Origin: Caproiciproducens sp. CPB-2
GTDB taxonomy: Bacteria; Bacillota; Clostridia; Oscillospirales; Acutalibacteraceae
DNA length: 64,000 nucleotides
Direction: 5' to 3'
NCBI RefSeq assembly: GCF_036287215.1
Contig: NZ_CP142860.1
Span: 620,001 to 684,000, forward strand
In this document: positions 14,095 through 22,914 of the stretch, piece by piece
How the letters are laid out: each line of letters begins with the position of its first letter
Position numbering within the stretch: position 1 is the first letter of the stretch
Made by a program: the position numbers and the translations under genes
Notes under the pieces: model-generated
Told to the model about the DNA's origin: nothing
Database searches by the model: none
Seen by the model: the letters and a program-made list of their open reading frames with translations, nothing else

Positions 14095-16245
14095 CTAAAT
14101 TTTCTCCTTCGGAATAAACGATTGTTTTTTCTCCTGTGCGGTCGGTTTCGCGGTTTCCTGCGGCGCAGGCTGTACGGGCTGATTCGGCTGCCCGCCGTCC
14201 GCCGCCGGGACCGGCTGTTCCGCGGAAGGGGTCTGCCCGGTTTTAGCCGCTTCCACCGCCGACTGAATGGCCTGCGCCGTGGTGGATGGTTCGGAGATAT
14301 GCTGGAGCGACACGCCCAGTTTGTCAAGCGTCAAAAACTTCAGCAGAGTGTCCATGACCGTGTTGCTTCCGCCGCCGTTGCTGCCGCCCGACGGCTGCCC
14401 GTCGTTTCCGCCCATGTTGACGACTGTTTTCGGGACAATATCCACTTTGGAGTTTTTGATCGCGTCGGTCAGTTTGTCGGCGACTTCCTGAATGACACGG
14501 TACTCCGCGCCGCCGTAAGCCCGTACCTGCGCGTCAATGGCCTGCGCCTTGGCAAGGCCGACGTTGGACTCCTTGGAAGCCTCGGCTTCGCCTTCCAGCC
14601 GCACTTTTGATGCGTTGGCTTTTGCCAGCGCGATGATCTGATTGGCTTCCTGTTCCGCCCTGCTCGCCATGGCGGCGCCGTTGTTGCCTTCAATCTCAAT
14701 CTGGATTTTCGACTTGGTCAGGAAATTCTGCTGCTCGGCGACCGCCTGGGCCTCCCGCAGGGATTTTTCGCTTTCCGCCGCCGACTGCTGCTTTTGATAG
14801 GTGATTTTCTTTTCCTCCGCAATCTGGCGTTCACGCAGCTGCGTCAGGATGTTTTCAATCTGCACATCCGCATGGGAAGACCTCGGCGTACCGATGAGTA
14901 CTTCCTCCAGCTGCAGGTTGTATTTCTGAAATTTATTGCGCATTTCGGTTACAGCGCGTTCACGGATGGCGCTGCGCTCCTGGATCAGCTCGATCAGGGT
15001 CTTGGTCTGCGCCACATCCTTAAAGTACGCGCTTACAAGCGGGTCAAGGGACTGGTTGACCAGCATGTTGATGTCGCCGAAGCGCTGGATGACCCACGGC
15101 GCCTGCTTGTAGTCGATATGCATGACGACGGAAAGCGGGAGCGAAGGCTCGAACGCATCCTTGGTGATGATATCGACCTCGGTCAGGTTCTCGTCGTATT
15201 TATGGTCCCCAACCTCTGATTTGTTCCATTTCAGAATGATATTGGTGGTGGGTACCAGCACCACGCGTCCGGCATCGGTGTTAAACGCATACTTTCCGGG
15301 CATCAGCGGCTTCTCCAGCACACCCTTGCAGCCAGCCTCCACCAGCTCGCCGTGCTTGTAATCCTCGCCCGTCGTGTCGACACCTTCCTTTCCGAAGAAG
15401 GAAACCACGACCCCGACAAATCCGATGGGGACCACCGTTTTCGGGCGGAATTCCACCGTAGCGAACAGGCGGTTGATGTAATAGGTGCCGTCCGTCAGCA
15501 CCTGCAGCTGCTTGCCGCGGCGGCCGCCCAGCTCCAGAAACCGCTCCGGGTCCTGAAAGCTCGAGTGCCCTTCGCCCACGCTCGGCGCGATGATTTCGCC
15601 CTGCTCCAGCGGCATGCCGTCGTGCACGGTGACGATCCCCACGATATCGCTGGTATCGCTTGCGTTGGCCATGATGACCACCGGGCGGAACGCGTCGCGT
15701 TCCAGCAGCGTCTGCTGCATGCTGGCGATCTCCGCGCGTTCGCTGCGGGAATTGCCGATCGCCTTAATATCGCTCGGAGTAATCACAATGAACTGCGCCA
15801 GATTGATGGCGTATGTACCTTCTCTCAGAATCCCGCGCTGCGGTCCGCGCTGGCCGCCGTTCTGCAGAAAACCGCGCACGTCCTGAAAATTGTTGGCCTG
15901 CGCCACTACTTCTCCCAACGTCTGCGTCGGAGCAAGCGGCAGGCCGTCCCGCGCGAACAGATAGGCGATCTGGCCCTGTGGAACCGTAATGAGGGGGTAT
16001 TTGTGGATTTTATACATCAGGGCGGATTTGAAGTGCATGCCTCCGCGCAGAAGGTCGGGCGCGTAGCCGGCCTCGCCGTGCAGGGCGATGATGGAATCCT
16101 TCAAAGAGCCTTTTCTGCTCCACCATTTTTCAACCACGGCGACCTCGTTGGAGCCAATAATCCGCAGGCCCAGAATTTTAAAAATCAAAAGATAGAGCAC
16201 TGCGACGGCAATCAGAATATACAGCGGAATCAGAATAACGCCCAT
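14095..16245 (-). CDS. SPFH (prohibitin/flotillin-type) domain membrane protein
   Basis: 716 residues from the second ATG (16245), which has better spacing from AAAGGAG than the ATG at 16251. Residues 1-27 form an N-terminal membrane anchor (LIPLYILIAVAVLYLLIFKILG). A large body of about 270 residues with SPFH-like beta segments follows, then an SPFH domain at roughly 330-480. A long alanine/glutamate/glutamine coiled coil (480-610) and a low-complexity proline/glutamine tail close it. Flotillin-like proteins scaffold membrane microdomains. It is longer than the usual 500 residues, and no NfeD-type partner lies beside it. Confidence 0.8.
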   Translation of the reverse strand: MGVILIPLYILIAVAVLYLLIFKILGLRIIGSNEVAVVEKWWSRKGSLKDSIIALHGEAGYAPDLLRGGMHFKSALMYKIHKYPLITVPQGQIAYLFARDGLPLAPTQTLGEVVAQANNFQDVRGFLQNGGQRGPQRGILREGTYAINLAQFIVITPSDIKAIGNSRSERAEIASMQQTLLERDAFRPVVIMANASDTSDIVGIVTVHDGMPLEQGEIIAPSVGEGHSSFQDPERFLELGGRRGKQLQVLTDGTYYINRLFATVEFRPKTVVPIGFVGVVVSFFGKEGVDTTGEDYKHGELVEAGCKGVLEKPLMPGKYAFNTDAGRVVLVPTTNIILKWNKSEVGDHKYDENLTEVDIITKDAFEPSLPLSVVMHIDYKQAPWVIQRFGDINMLVNQSLDPLVSAYFKDVAQTKTLIELIQERSAIRERAVTEMRNKFQKYNLQLEEVLIGTPRSSHADVQIENILTQLRERQIAEEKKITYQKQQSAAESEKSLREAQAVAEQQNFLTKSKIQIEIEGNNGAAMASRAEQEANQIIALAKANASKVRLEGEAEASKESNVGLAKAQAIDAQVRAYGGAEYRVIQEVADKLTDAIKNSKVDIVPKTVVNMGGNDGQPSGGSNGGGSNTVMDTLLKFLTLDKLGVSLQHISEPSTTAQAIQSAVEAAKTGQTPSAEQPVPAADGGQPNQPVQPAPQETAKPTAQEKKQSFIPKEKI

Positions 16246-16251
16246 TCCCAT

Positions 16252-16721
16252 TTCTCCTTTACCTGTTTCATGGATTGTGAAGCGCCCGCTCTCCGGGAGG
16301 GATGCGGTCGCCGTGCCAAAAAAACGGGGAAAAACGGAATCTCTTTCGTGTTTCGACCGTCAACAGCACATTACTAAATCTATGCTTCATTATATTCTAC
16401 AATGACACGGATTTCAATAGAAGGACGGTAACAGGGAAATACCAGATTTTAGGGGGATTTTCTGCCGCCCCAGTGTCCCGGCCCCGCTTCCTGGATTCCC
16501 ATTTGTATAAATTTACATAATATGTAAATTCTAATAAAAATCCCATATCAGGGAATGAGGGCTGATAACCATTTTTTTTGCAGCTTCGGAGAAAATATGT
16601 CAGCACTGTTTTGTTGTGCCCGTGGACCGAAAGGGCGCCTGATCCGGTTCAAAAAGTTTTTTTGGATGATTCTCAAAATTGAGGGTGTAGGCCACCAAGT
16701 GTGCTAAAGAGGTCGACGAAA
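16252..16721. other. Intergenic region between the SPFH gene and the ger operon
   Basis: I see no credible gene. It contains one notable palindrome, AATTTACAT (16510-16518) with ATGTAAATT (16522-16530), in AT-rich sequence that could be an operator. Promoters for the two divergent flanking genes must lie here, but no clear -35/-10 pair stands out. Confidence 0.5.
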
Positions 16722-18368
16722 ATGCGTTTTTTTACAAAGTTGGTTCGATTGCTTAAACAACAGCATGAACAAAGCAAAGAAGCGGACGGGAATAACTGGA
16801 GCGGAGAGGAGAAACAGGGCGGGAAGGTGAGCGCGCAGATCCTGTCCCCGGAGCTCAAAGGTAACCTCGATGCCGTCAGAGCCAGGTTTGGGGAGAGTTC
16901 CGACCTCATCATCCGTGAATTTTTTTTTGGAAAAGAGAAAGACGGGGGAAAGAAGGCTGCACTGATTTTTCTGGACGGAATGGTAAATCTTTCCACCATA
17001 AATGATGACATCATAGAGCCGCTTATGCGTCAGGGCTGGCTTTCCCGCAGGGGGGAAACGTCGGACCTGTCGGGTATGGATGAAATCCGGGACAGGCTGT
17101 TGACCGTCGGAGAAGTAAAAACGGTCTATACTTATAACAAAGTGACGGAGGCCTGTTTGTCAGGCGACGCCGTGCTTATGACCGAGGGTTCCTGCAAGGC
17201 CCTTGACATAGGTGCAAAGGGCTGGGAGAAAAGAGCCGTTTCCGAGCCGACCAGCGAGACCGCTATCCGCGGGCCCCGGGAAGGGTTTACCGAAAATCTG
17301 AGGACAAACACGACCATGATCCGTCGGAAGATAAAAGATCCGGCGCTCAAAATCCGTGCTGCCGTCATTGGGAAACGTACGCACACGCAGGTGAACATCC
17401 TCTATATGGACGGAATTACAGACCCGGAACTCATTTGCGAGGTCGAGCGCCGACTGAAGAAAATTGACACCGATGTGGTGCTTGCTACAGGTTATCTGGA
17501 AGAGTATATCGAGGACTCGCCGTACACGGCTTTTCCGACCATCTGGTGCAGTGAAAAACCGGACGCGGTCGCCGGAAAGCTGCTGGAGGGCCGGGTTGCC
17601 ATTGCCGTGGACGGTTCCCCGTTTGTGATGACGGTGCCGATGCTGTTTGTAGAGAACTTACAGAATGCGGAGGACTATATCACGCGCAGTTATTACGCAA
17701 CCATGATGCGCATACTGCGCCTGGTGGCGTTTTCTATCAGCCTGTTTGCGCCGGCCGTGTATATAGCGCTCACTACCTATCATCAGGAATTGGTCCCAAC
17801 CACTTTGCTGTTTACGATAGCGGCATCCGCTGAGGGGGTGCCCTTTCCCGCGGTAGTGGAGGTAGGCATTATGATGGTTATTTTCGAAATCCTCCGGGAA
17901 GCCGGTATCCGTATGCCCCGGCCGGTCGGGCAGACCATCAGCATCGTGGGTGCCCTGGTGATGGGAGAAGCCGCCGTGCAGGCCGGAATAGTCGGTGCTC
18001 CGGTCGTCATCGTCGTCGCAATTACCGCTGTGTCGAGCTTTGCCATTCCCTTTATCACTGACGCCGTAGCAATCCTGAGATGGTTCCTGGTAATCATGGC
18101 GGCCACCATGGGGAGTTTTGGGATTACCATAGGCGCGTTGATCATACTCATGCATCTTGCCTCACTGAGATCTTTTGGCTCCCGTTATCTGGCGCCCGTA
18201 GCGCCGTTCCAAACGGCCGATCTCAAGGATACCGCGGTGCGCTCCCCGCTTTGGGCCATGCGGACCCGCCCCGAAGAAATAAAACCGCAGGACGTGAAAC
18301 GGGAGAATATTCCTTCCCCCAATGACCCGCCCGTCGGCAGCGGGGACAAACAGGGGGAAAATCCATGA
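16722..18368 (+). CDS. Spore germination receptor subunit A (GerA/GerKA family)
   Basis: 548 residues from ATG 16722, with AGAGG about nine bases upstream; an in-frame GTG at 16701 is the alternative. The soluble N-terminal half carries family segments such as VGEVKTVYTYNKVTEACLSG and NTTMIRRKIKDP. About five membrane helices follow between residues 320 and 480, then a hydrophilic proline-rich tail. It forms, with the B and C subunits encoded next, a nutrient germinant receptor in the inner spore membrane. The N-terminal extension before the GerA domain is low-complexity and charged. Confidence 0.93.
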   Translation: MRFFTKLVRLLKQQHEQSKEADGNNWSGEEKQGGKVSAQILSPELKGNLDAVRARFGESSDLIIREFFFGKEKDGGKKAALIFLDGMVNLSTINDDIIEPLMRQGWLSRRGETSDLSGMDEIRDRLLTVGEVKTVYTYNKVTEACLSGDAVLMTEGSCKALDIGAKGWEKRAVSEPTSETAIRGPREGFTENLRTNTTMIRRKIKDPALKIRAAVIGKRTHTQVNILYMDGITDPELICEVERRLKKIDTDVVLATGYLEEYIEDSPYTAFPTIWCSEKPDAVAGKLLEGRVAIAVDGSPFVMTVPMLFVENLQNAEDYITRSYYATMMRILRLVAFSISLFAPAVYIALTTYHQELVPTTLLFTIAASAEGVPFPAVVEVGIMMVIFEILREAGIRMPRPVGQTISIVGALVMGEAAVQAGIVGAPVVIVVAITAVSSFAIPFITDAVAILRWFLVIMAATMGSFGITIGALIILMHLASLRSFGSRYLAPVAPFQTADLKDTAVRSPLWAMRTRPEEIKPQDVKRENIPSPNDPPVGSGDKQGENP

Positions 18369-19612
18369 AAAAACAGGCTGTTAAAACCGGCGGGAAGGTT
18401 CTCCGAACTTTCTCCGCGTCCCTTTCCCGGAAATGCCAAAAGGGGGCGCGCCGCGCCGGCGTATTTTTGCTCTGTATTCTGCTCATTTTATGCCTTTGCT
18501 CCTGCTGGAGCCAACGGGAGCTCAACACTCTGGCCATTGTGCTCGGCACCGCTCTGGACGTAGGCGATCAGCCGGACACATTGACGCTGACCGCACAGGT
18601 GGTCAAGGCGTCGGAGCTTGGCTCCGGAACATCCACAAAGGGGGGCGGGTCCGAGGGAAAAGCCTATGTAAACGTCAGTTATACGGACAGCAGTGTGCTT
18701 GCCGCTGTCCGTGAACTGACGCGCATGCAGAACCGAAGGCTGTATTTTGCGCATAATGAAGTGCTTATTTTCAGCAGTGATCTGGAAAAAAAGGACATCG
18801 CGGAGGGGCTGGACGTATTCATACGCGATTATGAGACGCGCATGAATATCAATATTCTAATCTCAAAGGGCAAGGCGTCGGAGATATTGAACGAAAATGT
18901 TGAACTGGAAAAGATTCCTGCTCTTCATATTTCCAAGCTGATGGGAAATCAGAAATCCAATTCGGAAACAGTGACTGTAACCCTGCGCGATTTTGCGATT
19001 GCGATCCTAAGCGATTCTGCCGCTCCTGTGGCCCCGATGGTAAAATTATACGAATCCGAAGGGAAGAAGTACGCAAAGCTTGAAGGCACCGCGGTCTTTA
19101 AAAAGGGAAAAATGATCGGGGAGCTGAATACGGAACAGACAAGAGGAGTCCTGTGGGTGACGAACAAGGCTCAAAGCGGAGAGAAGACCGTAAATACACC
19201 GTGGGGACAGGTCACTTTGGAAATCCTCCATTCCAGCAGCAATTTAAAGCCTGTTAAAGGGGAGGATGGGACGATCAGGATGAAGCTTACAATTGACGTG
19301 GAAGGGGCTATTCAAGGCAATGAGACCGCCGAAAACATGTCCCGCCCAGAGAATGTTGCAATGCTGAAAGGACGGATGGAGGACGCTGTCCGCTCAGATG
19401 TCGGGAGCGCGCTTGCGCAGGCGAGAGCGCTTTCCGCCGATGTATTGGGATTTGGCGAGGCAATCCGCCGGGAATATCCGGAAGAATGGGAAAAGATGAA
19501 AGGAAACTGGGATCAGGAATTCCCGAAGATCGGCATGGATGTTCAGGTAAATGCCGAGCTGGGTTCTGAAGGCGGCTTGGTAAAGCCGGTGACTCCGGGA
19601 GGTGCGCAATGA
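18365..19612 (+). CDS. Spore germination lipoprotein subunit C (Ger(x)C family)
   Basis: 415 residues, overlapping the A subunit by ATGA. A lipoprotein signal ends at about residue 45 with the lipobox LCLCSC, followed by WSQRELN, the typical start of mature GerC. A three-domain GerC body follows, with AIVLGTALDVG, EVLIFSSDLEKKDIAEGLDVFIRD-type segments and a C-terminal WGQVTLEI region. GerC anchors to the outer leaflet of the inner spore membrane and is needed for receptor function. The N-terminal arm before the hydrophobic core is longer than usual (about 30 basic residues). Confidence 0.9.
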   Translation: MKKQAVKTGGKVLRTFSASLSRKCQKGARRAGVFLLCILLILCLCSCWSQRELNTLAIVLGTALDVGDQPDTLTLTAQVVKASELGSGTSTKGGGSEGKAYVNVSYTDSSVLAAVRELTRMQNRRLYFAHNEVLIFSSDLEKKDIAEGLDVFIRDYETRMNINILISKGKASEILNENVELEKIPALHISKLMGNQKSNSETVTVTLRDFAIAILSDSAAPVAPMVKLYESEGKKYAKLEGTAVFKKGKMIGELNTEQTRGVLWVTNKAQSGEKTVNTPWGQVTLEILHSSSNLKPVKGEDGTIRMKLTIDVEGAIQGNETAENMSRPENVAMLKGRMEDAVRSDVGSALAQARALSADVLGFGEAIRREYPEEWEKMKGNWDQEFPKIGMDVQVNAELGSEGGLVKPVTPGGAQ

Positions 19613-20781
19613 AACTGGAAAAGGGAAGCATATCATCGAAAGACCTGATGTTCTCGGTGTTTTGCTTTATGCAGGGTACCGTGCTGCGTTCCGGCTTCAT
19701 CATCAGCGTGACCCGGCAGGACTCCTGGGCGATGGCCATTACCGGCTTTTTGCTCACTCTCCCGATTCTGGCTGTCTATACCGGTCTGCTGCGAAAATTT
19801 CCCGGAAAGAACCTGATCGAGATCGACGATATTGTATTCGGCCCGGTTTTTGGGAAAATTCTGTCTGCTTTGTACCTGTTCTTTTTTGTGTCGCTGGCCG
19901 CGCTCAATACCCGCGATCTTGGAAACTTTGTGGCGGGCTATATGATGCCGGAGACCCCGATCGCGGCGGTTACCCTCGTCTTTCTGGTCGGGTGCGCTTA
20001 TGCGCTCCGCAAGGGAATTGAGAACCTTATGCACCTGTCAGTTCTTTTTACTATCATTGCCATGGGAGCGCTGGCTGTCAACTCCATTCTGCTGCTCAAG
20101 GACGTGCAGCCGGAATTTCTGAAGCCGTTTTTTCAACTGAAATTCCCCGAATTCGTTCAGGGAACGGTCTCTGTGGCGGCGGTTCCAATGGGAGAGATTT
20201 TGGCCTTCACAATGATCACTCCCATGCTGGAAAAGGGCAAAAAAGCCGGAAAGCCCCTTCTGCTGGGATTAGCTTTGTCGGCCGCGTCCATGGTGTTTGT
20301 CATCATGCGCGATATTATCACGTTGGGTCCGCTTGTCGCGATCGTGTCTCTGCCGTCCTTTGAATCGATGCGTTATGTAAGCCTTGCGGGTATCCTCACC
20401 CGGATGGAGAGCATTTATGCGGTGGTCCTTGTGATTCTGTTTTTATTTAAGGTAAGCATCCTGCTGTATGCATTTGTACTGGGATTAACCCAGATGCTGA
20501 GCGGGAAAAGCCCCCCGCGGGCAAATCCTGATCACAAGGGACAATCCTGCGAAACGGAACAGCTGCAGGGGCAGCACAGCGCTCCTCCGCTTATGCTTAT
20601 CTCCGTGGCATTCGTGTTTTTCTATTCGCTCTTTGTTTTCGAGTCCATGATGGAAAATATGAATTGGGGCGCAACGACGGCTCCCTTTTTCTCGCTGACC
20701 TTTGAGTTTTTGCTTCCGGCCGTATCCCTGCTGGTAGTCTGCCTGCGGAAGATTGGCAAAGCGCAGGAGGTGGGGGCATGA
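19609..20781 (+). CDS. Spore germination permease subunit B (GerAB/GerKB family)
   Basis: 390 residues with ten predicted membrane helices; ATGA overlap with the C subunit gene. Typical segments are GSISSKDLMFSVFCFMQGTV at the start, and LRKGIENLMHLSVLF and MESIYAVVLVILFLFKVSILLYA further in. The family belongs to the APC transporter fold and forms the germinant-binding part of the receptor. Two stretches near residue 300 (SPPRANPDHKGQSCETEQ) are hydrophilic and not typical, perhaps a loop insertion. Confidence 0.92.
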   Translation: MKLEKGSISSKDLMFSVFCFMQGTVLRSGFIISVTRQDSWAMAITGFLLTLPILAVYTGLLRKFPGKNLIEIDDIVFGPVFGKILSALYLFFFVSLAALNTRDLGNFVAGYMMPETPIAAVTLVFLVGCAYALRKGIENLMHLSVLFTIIAMGALAVNSILLLKDVQPEFLKPFFQLKFPEFVQGTVSVAAVPMGEILAFTMITPMLEKGKKAGKPLLLGLALSAASMVFVIMRDIITLGPLVAIVSLPSFESMRYVSLAGILTRMESIYAVVLVILFLFKVSILLYAFVLGLTQMLSGKSPPRANPDHKGQSCETEQLQGQHSAPPLMLISVAFVFFYSLFVFESMMENMNWGATTAPFFSLTFEFLLPAVSLLVVCLRKIGKAQEVGA

Positions 20782-21005
20782 ATCTGCTGCTGATAATCAT
20801 CGCTTTTATCGGCATCGCCCTGCTCGATCTGCCTGATATGATCAAAAACAAGCGTTGGCGCGATCTTGCCATCTATTCGGTTATTTTTCTGCTGGTGTTC
20901 GTACTTGGGACGCTTATGGCTTTCGATGTCAAGATACCAAGCCCGATCAAAGCGATCCAGGCGTTTTATCAGAATGTTTTGCATCTGAGCTTCAAAGCGT
21001 CCTGA
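20778..21005 (+). CDS. Small two-helix membrane protein in the ger operon
   Basis: Seventy-five residues; ATGA overlap with the permease gene. Two hydrophobic helices (LLLIIIAFIGIALLDL and LAIYSVIFLLVFVLGTLMAF) flank a basic KNKRWRDL loop. Small D-subunit-like membrane proteins accompany some GerA-type receptors and modulate them. The overlap and a terminator right after it make it the fourth gene of this operon. The family assignment is by context. Confidence 0.8.
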   Translation: MNLLLIIIAFIGIALLDLPDMIKNKRWRDLAIYSVIFLLVFVLGTLMAFDVKIPSPIKAIQAFYQNVLHLSFKAS

Positions 21006-21016
21006 TCATACGACGA

Positions 21017-21058
21017 AGCGCCCATAGAACCGGATTTCGGTTCTATGGGCGCTTTTAA
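21017..21058 (+). terminator. Terminator of the ger operon
   Basis: A 17-bp perfect stem (21017-21033 with 21039-21055), then TTTT. It lies 12 bases after the last ger gene and separates it from the convergent SDR gene. Confidence 0.85.
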
Positions 21059-21103
21059 CACAGACCGTTCACAGAGAGCCTGACACAGGAAACGCTTTTC
21101 TCA

Positions 21104-21898
21104 TTAGGGTTTCTTTATCCCCATCACGTTTGTCTCCGGCAGCAGATTGCCCCCGTCGATCACGTTTTCCGTGCCGGTAATATACGAGGATTCCTCGCCG
21201 GCGAGAAAGGCCGCCAGCTTTCCCACCTCTTCCGGCGCGCCCAGACGGCCCATCGGGACTCCGGCCGCGATGCTTTCCAGCACAAGATTGGGATTCCGGG
21301 GATTGGTTGCCGCCGCGCTCCTGCGGACATTCGGCGTTAAAATAAAGCCGGGGCAGATGGCGTTGACCGTAATTCCGTCCTTCGCCAGTTCTACCGCCAG
21401 CGATTTGGTAAACCCGACCAGCCCCGCCTTTGTCATGGCGTAAGCGGTGTATCCCGGGTCGCTGACATAAGGGCCCGTCACGGAAGCGATATTGATGATG
21501 CGTCCCCACCGGTTCTTCAGCATACAGGGAAGGACCGCCTTTGTCACATTCCACGTGCCCTTCAGGTTGATGTCGATATGCCGGTCGCGCAGTTCATCCG
21601 GAAAGGCCTCAAACCGGGAAAGCTTCGCGATCCCCGCGTTATTGACCAGAATGTCGATGCGCCCGTATTGCATCAGCGCGCCTGCCACCCCGGCACTTAC
21701 GCTTTCCCGGTCCGCAATGTCCATTTTGACCGTCGCTGTATGGAAATTTTGCCGGTTCAATTCCTCCGACGCGGCTTTTGCCTGCCCGGAACGGCCGGCC
21801 AGGATAACGAAAGCTCCCTTCGCGGCCAGCTCGCGCGCGATTCCGAAGCCGATTCCGGACCCCGCGCCGGTCACAAGCGCTACTTTTTCGCTCAGCAC
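21104..21898 (-). CDS. SDR family oxidoreductase
   Basis: 264 residues from a GTG at 21898 that overlaps the kinase gene stop by seven bases. This is a classical short-chain dehydrogenase: nucleotide-binding TGAGSGIG (residues 10-17), NNAG, the catalytic Ser in INIASVTG and YTAYAMTK with Tyr and Lys. The C-terminal PEEVGKLAAFLAGEESSYITGTENVIDGG is the standard FabG/GDH-like ending. It oxidises or reduces an alcohol/carbonyl with NAD(P). As last gene of the importer cluster it may handle the alcohol or ketone intermediate of that pathway. Confidence 0.85.
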   Translation of the reverse strand: MLSEKVALVTGAGSGIGFGIARELAAKGAFVILAGRSGQAKAASEELNRQNFHTATVKMDIADRESVSAGVAGALMQYGRIDILVNNAGIAKLSRFEAFPDELRDRHIDINLKGTWNVTKAVLPCMLKNRWGRIINIASVTGPYVSDPGYTAYAMTKAGLVGFTKSLAVELAKDGITVNAICPGFILTPNVRRSAAATNPRNPNLVLESIAAGVPMGRLGAPEEVGKLAAFLAGEESSYITGTENVIDGGNLLPETNVMGIKKP

Positions 21899-22914
21899 AC
21901 CGCCGCCGCCTTTTGTACGTTCCTGCGGACAAATTCATAGGCCATGCGGCGCGTTTTTTCCAGATAGTCCGCCCCGACCGTTTTCGCCGTGTCGCTTTCC
22001 CTGTGGCTGCCGAGCCACGCCAGCCTGACAATGCGCCGCATGAGAACAAAGGTGGGCATTTCCGCGAAATCCTGTAAAGAAAGGCAGCGCACCGTCTGGT
22101 AGCCCTGCAGCCACGCCTTGCAAAGCTCTTCCAGACCGTCGCTGTACTGCACCAGGCTGCATCCTAAATCATACAGGAACCATCCGAAGCCGCAGTCGTC
22201 GAAATCGATGATCTGGAGCTTCTCGCCGTCCATAATGATGTTGGACAGATGCAGGTCCGAATGAATCAGGCCGTAGCGGTCGGGCTCCTTGCCGTAGGCG
22301 GAAAGCCGTTCTTCGATGATCGCCGAGGCCTGCCTGAAAAGGATCCTGTCCTTCCGTGTCAAACCAGGATAATCGCTCCAGGACCCCCAGCGGGCGTTTT
22401 CGCCCAGCAGGTTTTCAAAATCCCAGGCGAACCGCCGAAGGCGGGCGGTTTCCGTCTCCTTTTGCACCTGTGTGTGAAGGATGGCCGCGGCCGCGCCGAC
22501 CTGGCGTACTCTGGAGAGCAATTGCTGTCCGTGCAGCTCGCAGACTGCTTCGCCGGGAAGAAAGGAGAACAGGGAGCAGTTGTACTCCACTCCGCTTTCC
22601 GGGGAACGGAAGGACTGCAAAGGGCTGCCGTTCCTGCCGGAAAACACCTGTGGTACGGCGAGCTTTCCGCCGCGGCGGATCTGTTCCATCCACTGCAGCT
22701 CGGCGAGCAGTTCCTCTTTTGTATGATATCCGGGCCGGTTCACGCGCAGAACGGCTTTGCGTACGGGAGAAGCGACCGTAAAGGTCAGATTTTCCGAATT
22801 CTTAAGAAGTCCGATTTCCGCATGGTCCGGGAAAAGAAACATCCGTTCAAATTCCCGGCGTACGGTTTCCAAAAGCACCTCCGGTGTGTCTATCCGTTTC
22901 AAGATTGCAGTCAC
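21892..22914 (-). CDS. APH-fold small-molecule kinase
   Basis: 340 residues from GTG 22914, which overlaps the upstream aminotransferase stop as GTGA; TTG 22902 is an alternative start. The kinase core is clear: catalytic loop LIHSDLHLSNI and metal-binding IIDFDDCGFGW. The family covers aminoglycoside, choline, homoserine and hydroxylysine kinases. Coupling to a class III aminotransferase gene points away from antibiotic resistance and towards an amino-alcohol substrate. In hydroxylysine and ethanolamine-phosphate breakdown, an APH kinase works with an aminotransferase-like phospholyase. Confidence 0.8.
   Translation of the reverse strand: MTAILKRIDTPEVLLETVRREFERMFLFPDHAEIGLLKNSENLTFTVASPVRKAVLRVNRPGYHTKEELLAELQWMEQIRRGGKLAVPQVFSGRNGSPLQSFRSPESGVEYNCSLFSFLPGEAVCELHGQQLLSRVRQVGAAAAILHTQVQKETETARLRRFAWDFENLLGENARWGSWSDYPGLTRKDRILFRQASAIIEERLSAYGKEPDRYGLIHSDLHLSNIIMDGEKLQIIDFDDCGFGWFLYDLGCSLVQYSDGLEELCKAWLQGYQTVRCLSLQDFAEMPTFVLMRRIVRLAWLGSHRESDTAKTVGADYLEKTRRMAYEFVRRNVQKAAAVC

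Noticed and set aside
21892..22914. Aminoglycoside resistance gene
   Set aside because: The APH fold alone suggests this, but coupling to an aminotransferase and an importer fits small-molecule catabolism better.
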